From Magnetospirillum sp. (GTDB taxonomy: Bacteria > Pseudomonadota > Alphaproteobacteria > Rhodospirillales > Magnetospirillaceae), in assembly GCA_016183945.1 (NCBI GenBank), contig JACPDP010000023.1:1-29371 (forward strand): a DNA stretch of 29,371 nt. The letters are read 5' to 3'. The translations under genes and the position numbers were made by a program. The notes under the pieces are model-generated. The model worked only from the letters and a program-made list of their open reading frames with translations, did not search any database and was not told where the DNA came from. Positions 23,504-29,371 of this stretch are shown here, piece by piece; the stretch's first letter is position 1, and each line of letters starts with the position of its first letter.

Positions 23504-23851
23504 CTAGAGGATGTCCAGAACACTTTCCGGCGGACGTCCCAGCGCCGCCCGGCCGCCGGTGACCACGATGGGCCGCTCGATCACCGCCGGATGGGCCACC
23601 ATGGCGGCCAGCAGCGCGGAATCACTGAGGGACTCGGCCTCGATGCCGGCTTCGGCCGCCTCCTTGCGTCGCAGGATGTCGCGCGGCCGCTTGCCCAGCA
23701 GGGCCAGGATACGCCCCAGTTCGGCCGCCGAGGGGGGTTGTTTGAGGTATTCCACCACCCGCGGCCGGATGCCCTTGTCCTCGATCAGCGCCAGGGTTTC
23801 GCGTGATTTGCTGCAACGCGGGTTGTGATAGATGGTGACGTCGTCGGCCAT
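23504..23851 (-). CDS. arsC: ArsC-family (glutaredoxin-fold) reductase
   Basis: This 115-residue protein has the ArsC/Spx fold. The catalytic cysteine is in TIYHNPRCSKSRETLALIED (Cx2S arrangement). YLKQPPSAAEL follows, and the C-terminal part has HPAVIERPIVVTGGRAALGR, with arginines like those holding arsenate in glutaredoxin-dependent ArsC. It may reduce arsenate to arsenite or belong to the related YfgD/Spx-like reductases; no ars operon (arsR, arsB) is present, so the arsenate role is not certain. The ATG at 23851 (MADDVTIYH) has AAGGG about nine bases upstream. It is divergent from the MscS gene, and an AAAATGGG inverted repeat lies in the intervening 113 bases. Confidence 0.85.
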   Translation of the reverse strand: MADDVTIYHNPRCSKSRETLALIEDKGIRPRVVEYLKQPPSAAELGRILALLGKRPRDILRRKEAAEAGIEAESLSDSALLAAMVAHPAVIERPIVVTGGRAALGRPPESVLDIL

Positions 23852-23876
23852 GATGTCGAACCCTTGATTTCGGTGT

Positions 23877-23908
23877 AAAATGGGCTGGCGCCGCTTCCGC
23901 CCCATTTT
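23877..23908. promoter_or_regulatory. Inverted repeat between arsC and mscS-type genes
   Basis: AAAATGGG (23877-23884) and CCCATTTT (23901-23908) are perfect 8-base reverse complements separated by 16 bases. They sit between divergent starts at 23851 and 23965 and could be an operator or part of overlapping promoters. No regulator is encoded here. Confidence 0.4.
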
Positions 23909-23964
23909 GGTCAAACTGGGGTGGTTTATGCGTCCGGGAAATCACTCACAGCAAAAAAGCCGCC

Positions 23965-26136
23965 ATGCCCCCCTCGTTCTTCCGTGCCCGCCATTATGGT
24001 GCGTTGCTGTGCCTGCTGGCCACCCTGCTGTCGCCGCCCGCCGTGGCGCAGCCACCGCAGGACGTCGAGTTGGAGAAGTTGGTCTCGACGCTGGAGGACG
24101 ACAAGTCCCGCGCCCATCTGGTGGGGCAGTTGAAGACGCTGCTGCACGCCCAGGCCAAGGTCAGGGCCGAGGCCGACGACGGCCCGCTGGCCCGCCTCTC
24201 CGAGCGGCTCGACATCCTGGGCGACCAGGTCACCGAGGCGGTGGACGCCGCCCGCGACCTGCCCCGCCTGGCCGAGTGGCTGGTGGGCCAGGCGGCCGAT
24301 GAACTGGTGCGGCGCCATCTCGGCGAGGTGCTGCTGCGGCTGGCCGCGGTGCTGGGGGCGGGCATCGCGGTCGACCAACTGCTGGCCGCCCTGATTGTGC
24401 GCTGGCGCCGCGGCCGGCCGTCGCCGGCCAAGCCGGAACCGCTGGCCCTGGCGCTGGCGGTGGGGGGGCGCACCCTGGCCGATCTGCTGCCGGTGGCCGC
24501 CTTCGCCGCCGCCGGCTGGGCCACCGCCCTGATGTTCCGCCTGACCGGGCCGGAGAAGGTGGCGGTGCCGCTGGCCATCGCCGCCTATGCCGCGGTGCGG
24601 CTGGTGATGGTGGCGGCGCGGACCCTGGCCTCGCCCAGGCTGCCGAGCCTGCGCCTGCTGCCGGTGGATGACGAGACCGCCGAATACCTGGTGATCTGGG
24701 TCCGCCGCCTGGCCGGCTTCGGCGTGTTCGGCTGGTTCGCGGTGGAAGCCGCCCGCCTGCTGGGGCTGCCGGCCGGCGCCCATCTGTTCGTGCTGAAATC
24801 GCTGGGCCTGGCGGTGGCCACCATGATGGCGATCTTCGTTCTGCAGAACCGCAACGCCGTGGCCGAGGGGCTGCGCCGGCCCTCGGAGCGTCCGTTGTTC
24901 GGCGAGCGGCTGCAGGCATTCCGCACCCGATTGGCGGATGTCTGGCATGTGCTGGCGGTGCTCTATATTGCCGCGGTCTATCTGGTGTGGGCGCTGCAGG
25001 TGCGCGGCGGTTTCGAATTCATGCTGCGCGCCACGGTGCTGACGGCGGTGATCCTGGCGCTGTCGGCCGGGCTGTCGGCCGTGCTTCGCCGCGCCATCGA
25101 CCGCGGCTTCGCCATCGGCCAGGACACCCGCGACCGTTTCCCGCTGCTGGAGGCCCGCGCCAATCGCTATCTGCCCATCCTCCACCTGGTGCTGCGCGGC
25201 ACGGTGGGCATGCTCACTCTGCTGGCCTTGGCGCAGGCCTGGGGCATGGACATCCTGGGCGCCCTGGCCAGCCAGCCGGGCAAGCGGGTGCTGTCCTCGG
25301 GCGTCAGCATCGCCGTGGTGCTGGTGGCCGCCCTGGTGGTGTGGGAACTGGTGCACGGCGCCATCGAGCGCTACCTCACCGCCACCGACTCCGACGGCCA
25401 TGCCCGCGAGCGCTCGTCGCGGGCCCGTACCCTGCTGCCGCTGGCCCGCAACGCGGTGTTCCTGGTGCTGCTGGTGCTGGTATCGCTGATCGTGCTGTCC
25501 GAACTGGGCGTCAACATCGCGCCGCTGCTGGCCGGCGCCGGCGTGGTGGGCATCGCGGTGGGCTTCGGCGCGCAGAAGCTGGTGCAGGACATCATCACCG
25601 GCGCCTTCATCCTGTTCGAGGACACCATCGCGGTGGGCGACGCGGTCAAGGTGGGCGAGCACGCCGGCGCGGTGGAAGCCATCTCCATCCGTGCCATCCG
25701 CCTGCGCGACGCCCAGGGCAGCCTGCACACCATTCCGTTCAGCGCGGTGACCACGGTGGTCAACCTGACCAAGGGCTTCAGCTACGCGGTGATGGACGTG
25801 GGCGTCGCCTACCGCGAGGACACCGACCGGGTGTCGGCGGTGCTGGCCGGGATCGGCGCCGAAATGCAGGCCGACCCGCGTTGGGCGGCCGGGATCGTGG
25901 AGCCATTGGAGGTGCTGGGTGTGGAACGCTTCGACGCCTCGGCGGTGGTGATCCGCGCCCGCATCAAGACGCTGCCCGCCGAGAAATGGCCGGTGCTGCG
26001 CGAATTCAATCGCCGTGTGAAGAAACGCTTCGACGCGGAGGGCATCGAAATGCCCTTCCCGCAGACCACGGTGTGGTTCGGCAACGCGCCGGCAACCCCC
26101 AATCCGCTTGCGCCACCATCGGCCACGGTGCTCTAA
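23965..26136 (+). CDS. Large MscS-family mechanosensitive channel (YbiO/MscM-like)
   Basis: The 723-residue product starts with a signal peptide (MPPSFFRARHYGALLCLLAT, cleavage probably after AVA-Q near 28). A periplasmic helical region (30-120) follows, then about ten membrane helices. Next is the MscS core: LLAGAGVVGIAVGFGAQKL, the pore-lining TM3 signature, then VQDIITGAFILFEDTIAVGD and NLTKGF. The cytoplasmic beta and alpha/beta parts follow, with VGVAYREDTDRV and PFPQTTVWF. This type of large channel releases osmolytes on hypo-osmotic shock. Compared with E. coli MscS (286 residues) it carries a long N-terminal extension, as in YbiO or MscK. The ATG at 23965 has no Shine-Dalgarno. It converges on recX, leaving about 100 bases without an obvious terminator. 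Confidence 0.93.
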   Translation: MPPSFFRARHYGALLCLLATLLSPPAVAQPPQDVELEKLVSTLEDDKSRAHLVGQLKTLLHAQAKVRAEADDGPLARLSERLDILGDQVTEAVDAARDLPRLAEWLVGQAADELVRRHLGEVLLRLAAVLGAGIAVDQLLAALIVRWRRGRPSPAKPEPLALALAVGGRTLADLLPVAAFAAAGWATALMFRLTGPEKVAVPLAIAAYAAVRLVMVAARTLASPRLPSLRLLPVDDETAEYLVIWVRRLAGFGVFGWFAVEAARLLGLPAGAHLFVLKSLGLAVATMMAIFVLQNRNAVAEGLRRPSERPLFGERLQAFRTRLADVWHVLAVLYIAAVYLVWALQVRGGFEFMLRATVLTAVILALSAGLSAVLRRAIDRGFAIGQDTRDRFPLLEARANRYLPILHLVLRGTVGMLTLLALAQAWGMDILGALASQPGKRVLSSGVSIAVVLVAALVVWELVHGAIERYLTATDSDGHARERSSRARTLLPLARNAVFLVLLVLVSLIVLSELGVNIAPLLAGAGVVGIAVGFGAQKLVQDIITGAFILFEDTIAVGDAVKVGEHAGAVEAISIRAIRLRDAQGSLHTIPFSAVTTVVNLTKGFSYAVMDVGVAYREDTDRVSAVLAGIGAEMQADPRWAAGIVEPLEVLGVERFDASAVVIRARIKTLPAEKWPVLREFNRRVKKRFDAEGIEMPFPQTTVWFGNAPATPNPLAPPSATVL

Positions 26137-26240
26137 TTTCTCATGTGGCGGACTGTGCCGAGCAGGTCGTCGGTGTGCATATCGAACCGGTTGGGTTCCA
26201 GTTCTCTTCCCCTCCGATGCCCTCAATCCCTCGACGATCG

Positions 26241-26792
26241 TCATCTGGACGAGCCGCTGAGGTCTCCCGCCATCACCCGCTTGACCACGTCCCACGAGAA
26301 CCCCGCCCGGCCCAAGGCCGCCATGTCCCTGTCGCGGAACGCCGCCTGGGCCTCGGGCTTGCGGAATGGCCCCAGACGGCGGCGGCGCGCCAGGGTGAGG
26401 CAGGCGGCCAGTTCGGGGTCGGGGGCCTCGTCCGTCAGGGTGCCCAAGGCCGCGTCGGCCTGCTCGGCGGCGACCCCCTTGGCGGCGAGGACGGCGCGGA
26501 TGCCCCGCCCGCTGGTGCCCCGCCGGTGCAGGCCGCGCACCTTGGCCGCGGCATAGGCGGCGTCGTCGAGATAGCCCAGGCCGGCCAGCCTGGCCAGCAC
26601 CGCATCGACCATCCGGGCCGCCTCGGGCCGTTCGCCGCCCCAATGGGCCAGGGAGCGGTCGACCTTGCGCATGAGGACCCGTTTAAGGTTGGCGGTGGAC
26701 GAGGCGAAGCGTTCGAGGTAATGCAGCGCGGCATTCTCGATGTAGGATGGCGTTATCTTCGGTGGCGGGCGGCGCTCGCGGTCGGCGATCAT
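26241..26792 (-). CDS. recX: Regulatory protein RecX
   Basis: RecX modulates RecA filament formation. This 183-residue protein is of the alphaproteobacterial type. It begins with a helix (PSYIENAALHYLERFASSTA) and contains three-helix repeats: LKRVLMRKVDRSLAHWG, VDAVLARLAGLGYLDDAAYA and GTSGRGIRAVLAAKGV. Its C-terminal repeat is LGRAGFSWDVVKRVMAGD. The YLDD and GxSWxxVKRV patterns are the family signature. It is not next to recA or alaS in this window. Its start at 26792 is only 14 bases from the oppositely directed ABC permease, so its promoter must overlap the start of that gene. Confidence 0.88.
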   Translation of the reverse strand: MIADRERRPPPKITPSYIENAALHYLERFASSTANLKRVLMRKVDRSLAHWGGERPEAARMVDAVLARLAGLGYLDDAAYAAAKVRGLHRRGTSGRGIRAVLAAKGVAAEQADAALGTLTDEAPDPELAACLTLARRRRLGPFRKPEAQAAFRDRDMAALGRAGFSWDVVKRVMAGDLSGSSR

Positions 26793-26806
26793 GGAGCGAC
26801 AATACC

Positions 26807-27619
26807 ATGGTGAGCGACATACGCACCCTTCCTCCCCAGCCCCGGGTCTACGGTGCGATCAACTGGCTGGGCGCCTGGACGCTGCTGCTCAAGGAAGTGC
26901 GGCGCTTCCTCAAGGTCTATTTCCAGACCATCCTGGCCCCGGTGGTCACCACCCTGCTGTTCCTGGCGGTGTTCGCCCTGGCGCTGGACCGGGTGGCGGC
27001 CGAGGTCAAGGGCGTGCCCTTCGTCGAGTTCCTGGCGCCCGGCCTGATCATGATGGCCATGGTGCAGAACGCCTTCGCCAACACCTCGTCGTCGCTGATC
27101 ATCGCCAAGGTGCAGGGCAATATCGTCGACATGCTGATGCCGCCGCTGTCGGCCGCCGAGCTGACCGCCGCGGTGGCGCTGGGCGGCGTGGCGCGCGGCG
27201 TGGTGGTGGGGATGGCGGTGACTGCCGGCATGGCGGTGTTCGTCCCCATGCACGCCCACAGCCTGCCGCTGATCGCCTATCACGCGGTGATGGGCTCGTT
27301 GATGCTGTCGCTGCTGGGCATGATGGGCGGCATCTGGGCCGACAAGTTCGACCACATGGCCGCCGTCACCAATTTTCTGGTGACGCCGCTGTCGTTCCTG
27401 TCGGGCACCTTCTATTCCATCGAGCGGCTGCCCGAGGGCTTCCACGCCGTCGCCCTGATGAATCCGTTTTTCTACATGATCGACGGATTCCGCTATGGCT
27501 TCATCGGCCAATCGGACGGGCCGGTGTGGCTGGGGGTGGCGCTGGTGGGCGCCACCAACCTGATGCTGGCCGCCGCCACCTACCGGATGTTCGCGACGGG
27601 ATACAAGCTCAAGGGGTGA
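26807..27619 (+). CDS. ABC-2 type transporter permease
   Basis: This 270-residue inner-membrane protein with about six helices belongs to the ABC-2 permease family of drug, polysaccharide or lipid exporters. Conserved segments are FQTILAPVVTTLLFLAVF, FLAPGLIMMAMVQNAFANTS, the coupling region KVQGNIVDMLMPPLS and TPLSFLSGTFYSIERLPEGF. The last is typical of the ABC-2 export signature before the last helices. No ATP-binding partner is next to it, so the ATPase must be elsewhere or was lost. GGAG lies about ten bases before the ATG at 26807. It is divergent from recX with only 14 bases between starts, and an IS remnant begins about 20 bases after the stop. Substrate is unknown. Confidence 0.9.
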   Translation: MVSDIRTLPPQPRVYGAINWLGAWTLLLKEVRRFLKVYFQTILAPVVTTLLFLAVFALALDRVAAEVKGVPFVEFLAPGLIMMAMVQNAFANTSSSLIIAKVQGNIVDMLMPPLSAAELTAAVALGGVARGVVVGMAVTAGMAVFVPMHAHSLPLIAYHAVMGSLMLSLLGMMGGIWADKFDHMAAVTNFLVTPLSFLSGTFYSIERLPEGFHAVALMNPFFYMIDGFRYGFIGQSDGPVWLGVALVGATNLMLAAATYRMFATGYKLKG

Positions 27620-27637
27620 ATTCCCCGACCACCACGG

Positions 27638-27945
27638 CACGCCGCCCTCGCATGCGTCCGCCAGGCGCGCCACGAAGGTCTGGAAGCAAGCCCGAAAGGC
27701 GTCCGGATCGAGCAGCCGAAATAGCCGGCTGAACGTGTCGCGGCTCGGAAGGCCGTGCTTCAGGGCCAGAAATTCCCGCAGGAAAATTTCCTTTTCCGCC
27801 GCCAAATCCGCCATGTCGACGCAGCTCTCACCCCCGCACAGGAACGTGCACGGCACAGGAACGTGCACGGCGCGGTCATCAGAATCTCCGGCAAATCGTG
27901 GCGCTTCGCATTGCCGCCCCGCGGGTCCGTCAGTCCGCCCTCCAT
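27638..27945 (-). pseudogene. ISAs1-family transposase remnant, frameshifted by a 17-base duplication
   Basis: On the minus strand the first frame reads TDPRGGNAKRHDLPEILMTA PCTFLC. A second frame carries CGGESCVDMADLAAEKEIFL, LKHGLPSRDTFSRLFRLLDP and AFRACFQTFVARLADACEG. These match the N-terminal part of ISAs1-type (H-repeat, DDE_Tnp_1-associated) transposases. The change of frame sits exactly at a tandem copy of a 17-base unit (27837-27853 and 27854-27870). Removing one copy gives the continuous family sequence PCTFLCGGESCVDM. The catalytic DDE domain is absent, since the match ends near 27640, just after the ABC permease stop. No terminal inverted repeats were found. Confidence 0.85.
27837..27870. 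repeat. Perfect 17-base tandem duplication
   Basis: CACAGGAACGTGCACGG occurs twice head to tail at 27837-27853 and 27854-27870 inside the transposase remnant. Its length is not a multiple of three, so it shifts the reading frame. Confidence 0.95.
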
Positions 27946-28105
27946 TCAACCGTCCCCCGGGTAGAATCGGTTGCGCCCCAATATGCAAGGAATTCCCGTG
28001 TGCGATTCCCCCCATTATTCGGCTTCCTCGCGGGGCGGGGTTCCAATATTTTGGCCGGCTTCCGATGATGCCGCTTCGGCCGGCGTTCCCGATGACGGAG
28101 AATAT
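27946..28105. other. Leader region of the DUF6481-type gene with imperfect direct repeats
   Basis: No separate gene is supported. The stretch contains GGCCGGCTTCCGATGA (28053-28068) and a near copy, GGCCGGCGTTCCCGATGA (28078-28095), plus AT-rich CCAATATTTTGG near 28044-28055. The repeats lie just before the ribosome-binding site of the downstream gene. An open frame runs through from 27971, but its N-terminal 45 residues do not look like the family. Confidence 0.45.
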
Positions 28106-28507
28106 ATGCAAAAGCTTGATAAGCATCGCAAATCCAAGGCCGTTGCCGGCTTTGGCGAACGCATGACCGCAGCCGCAGCCGCCAAGCAGGCGCTGGTGGA
28201 GAAATGGCGAGCCAACAAGGTGGACGTCAATGACCCGGCGTTCCTGGAGCAACAGGCCGCTCGCCAGGCTGCCGCCGCCGCCCGGGCCGAGCGCGAGGCT
28301 CGGCGCAAGGCCGAGAAGGAGGCCGCCAAGGCGCAGGCCATCGCCGACCGCAAGGCGGCACAGGCGGCCGCCGAGGCCCTGGCCATCGCCGAGCAGGCTG
28401 CCCATGCGGCGGCCGAGGTCGAAGCCGCCGCCGCACGGCTCGCGCACGAGGCCGAGCGCAAGGCGGCCCGCGATGCCCGCTATGCGGCACGCAAGGCGCG
28501 CAAGTGA
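28106..28507 (+). CDS. DUF6481-type small basic helical protein
   Basis: The 133 residues are dominated by one long Ala/Arg/Lys/Glu-rich helix: QQAARQAAAAARAEREARRK onward. The N-terminus KHRKSKAVAGFGERMTAAAAAKQALVEKWRA resembles the conserved start of DUF6481 proteins (gFxeRl..A..AKkamlekfrar). The C-terminus RDARYAARKARK is the family's typical tail. Function is unknown; similar proteins are often small and near cold-shock genes, and here cspA is about 400 bases away on the opposite strand. The ATG at 28106 has GGAG seven bases upstream. It has no signal peptide or membrane segment. Low-complexity helices can give spurious family resemblance, so the family call is moderate while the gene itself is likely. 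Confidence 0.75.
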   Translation: MQKLDKHRKSKAVAGFGERMTAAAAAKQALVEKWRANKVDVNDPAFLEQQAARQAAAAARAEREARRKAEKEAAKAQAIADRKAAQAAAEALAIAEQAAHAAAEVEAAAARLAHEAERKAARDARYAARKARK

Positions 28508-28601
28508 GTGTTGCCGCGAGCGGCGAGGTGGGCTGAGGGGCGGGCGGGGACGATGGCTTTCGCCCTTGCCCGACCCGGCGGGGCGGCCGGGAGGCGCCCT
28601 G

Positions 28602-28826
28602 CTATTTGCCGGCCAGGGTGGGGAGATCCTCTTCGAGGATGCTGATATTGAGCGAGTAGGACACCTCGCCTTCGTCCTCATCGCGGTGAAGGACGCCGAT
28701 GAACTCGCCGGCGATGGAGACCTCGACGGGTGCGCCGCGCTTCTTGACCGGTTCGATCCTGATCTTGGAATTGCCGAAGGTGGCCCGTAGATAGGCTTCG
28801 ACCCGGGCGATCTCAGGGGGAGTCAT
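28602..28826 (-). CDS. DUF3126 family small protein
   Basis: A 74-residue protein with the DUF3126 pattern: MTPPEIARVEAYLRATFGN, then KIRIEPVKKRGAPVEVSIAG, EFIGVLHRDEDEGEVSYSLN and ISILEEDL. The family is short, widespread in alphaproteobacteria and has no known function. The start is taken as the ATG at 28826. A TTG at 28871 would add 15 residues (VDAIQTPRIF...) but lies inside the cspA terminator, so it is unlikely. Its Shine-Dalgarno is weak (GCGAG). It lies downstream of cspA on the same strand, after the terminator, so it should have its own promoter or depend on read-through. Confidence 0.85.
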   Translation of the reverse strand: MTPPEIARVEAYLRATFGNSKIRIEPVKKRGAPVEVSIAGEFIGVLHRDEDEGEVSYSLNISILEEDLPTLAGK

Positions 28827-28869
28827 GTGCACTCGCTGGAAGATTCTGGGAGTCTGGATGGCGTCAACC

Positions 28870-28902
28870 AAAAGGGCCGGCGGGCTTGCGCGCCGCCGGC
28901 CC
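28870..28902 (-). terminator. Rho-independent terminator of cspA
   Basis: On the minus strand GGGCCGGCGG and CCGCCGGCCC form a perfect 10 bp stem (arms at 28893-28902 and 28874-28883) with a nine-base loop, followed by TTTT. It starts 11 bases after the cold-shock gene stop. Confidence 0.92.
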
Positions 28903-28912
28903 GATCGGAGTG

Positions 28913-29122
28913 CTAAAGCGCCTTCAGGTTGACCGCAGAGGTCTTGCCCTTGCGGGGGTCTTGCTCTTCCTCGAAATACACCTTCTGGCCATCGTTCAGG
29001 CCGTTCAGGCCGGCGCGCTCGACGGCCGAGATGTGGACGAACACGTCGGCGCCGCCGTTATCCGGAGCGATGAAGCCGAAACCCTTAGTGCTGTTAAACC
29101 ATTTGACGGTGCCGTTCGGCAT
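28913..29122 (-). CDS. cspA: Cold-shock protein (CspA family)
   Basis: A 69-residue single cold-shock domain, a five-stranded OB fold that binds single-stranded RNA and DNA and acts as an RNA chaperone. RNP1 is KGFGFIAP and RNP2 is DVFVHIS. The start [16 protein letters not shown] is the classical N-terminus, and the end is [11 protein letters not shown]. The ATG at 29122 has GGAG eight bases upstream; a longer open frame to 29263 is the leader, not protein. A perfect hairpin lies in the leader and a strong intrinsic terminator follows the stop, so it forms a monocistronic unit. Whether it is cold-inducible cannot be told from sequence; many paralogues are constitutive. Confidence 0.96.
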   Translation of the reverse strand: MPNGTVKWFNSTKGFGFIAPDNGGADVFVHISAVERAGLNGLNDGQKVYFEEEQDPRKGKTSAVNLKAL

Positions 29123-29146
29123 TTGACGTCTCCATTCATGAGCGTA

Positions 29147-29170
29147 GCGCGGCGCGCCATAGCGCCGCGC
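29147..29170 (-). promoter_or_regulatory. Perfect hairpin in the cspA 5' leader
   Basis: GCGCGGCGC (29147-29155) and GCGCCGCGC (29162-29170) are perfect 9-base reverse complements with a six-base loop. In the transcript this very stable stem lies about 14 bases upstream of the ribosome-binding site. It could protect the mRNA, modulate translation or act as a cold-responsive leader element; there is no T-run. Confidence 0.6.
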
Positions 29171-29371
29171 ATCAAGTGCCGAGTGATTCTGGTCATTCGC
29201 TGGGCAGGTTTGATCACGGCACTTTTGATTCTTCGCGGCATAAATGCAAGAAAATGAAGACATGAATTTTGGTTCATCCGGACATCCGCCCCTTCATGGC
29301 GCTTTTTTGAGGTGGATGAACGCGCAGAAGTGGCACGTCCTCCCCCGCCAAGCCGGCCATAGGGACTGGAG
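29171..29371. other. Upstream region of cspA to the window edge
   Basis: No gene is supported. It is more AT-rich near 29215-29275, with TTCTTGCATTTATG on the minus strand, where the cspA promoter probably lies. I cannot assign a clear -35/-10 pair. Confidence 0.4.

Overview
The window is a GC-rich (roughly two-thirds G+C) chromosomal segment of an alphaproteobacterium. MutS followed by GlnD, the AccA and MaeB types, a CoA-ester lyase of the ethylmalonyl-CoA-pathway type, the small alphaproteobacterial families DUF3126 and DUF6481, and the style of the dispersed repeats together suggest a Rhodospirillales member, most like Magnetospirillum/Paramagnetospirillum. That assignment is inferred from protein style, not from a database match.

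Layout. 1-1201: a type I restriction HsdR gene broken at both ends, joined on the left to about 210 bases of unrelated DNA. 1464-4931 (minus strand): a small uncharacterised protein, hldE (LPS heptose), then queF and queG (queuosine). hldE and queF overlap by one base, and a long inverted repeat abuts the queG start codon. 5158-7848 (minus): a membrane Cache-PAS-PAS-GGDEF-EAL protein whose EAL domain is broken by an in-frame amber codon next to an apparent short deletion. 7929-10064 (plus): ligA, possibly translated from a leaderless mRNA. 10204-14355 (minus): mcl-type CoA-ester lyase, accA, a GT2 glycosyltransferase, a VTT/DedA-type membrane protein and a BON lipoprotein, with a REP-like palindrome inside the cluster. 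14488-20006 (minus): mutS then glnD.

20143-23105 (plus): a small stress-type protein and the malic enzyme/phosphotransacetylase fusion maeB. 23119-23851 (minus): an ArsC/Spx-fold reductase-like protein and a coiled-coil protein. 23965-26136 (plus): a large MscS-family channel. 26241-26792 (minus) and 26807-27619 (plus): recX and an ABC-2 permease, head to head 14 bases apart. 27638-27945: an ISAs1-family transposase remnant frameshifted by a 17-base tandem duplication. 28106-29122: a DUF6481 protein, a DUF3126 protein and a cold-shock protein with a strong terminator and a leader hairpin.

Most of the window is core housekeeping: DNA repair and replication (mutS, ligA, recX), nitrogen sensing (glnD), central carbon and fatty-acid metabolism (maeB, mcl, accA), tRNA modification (queF, queG) and envelope functions (hldE, GT2, VTT, BON, MscS). 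I found no CRISPR array, prophage, tRNA/rRNA or clearly new multi-gene system. The features most worth a second look are the broken EAL domain, the repeat abutting queG, the duplication-inactivated transposase, and the GT2-VTT-BON cluster.
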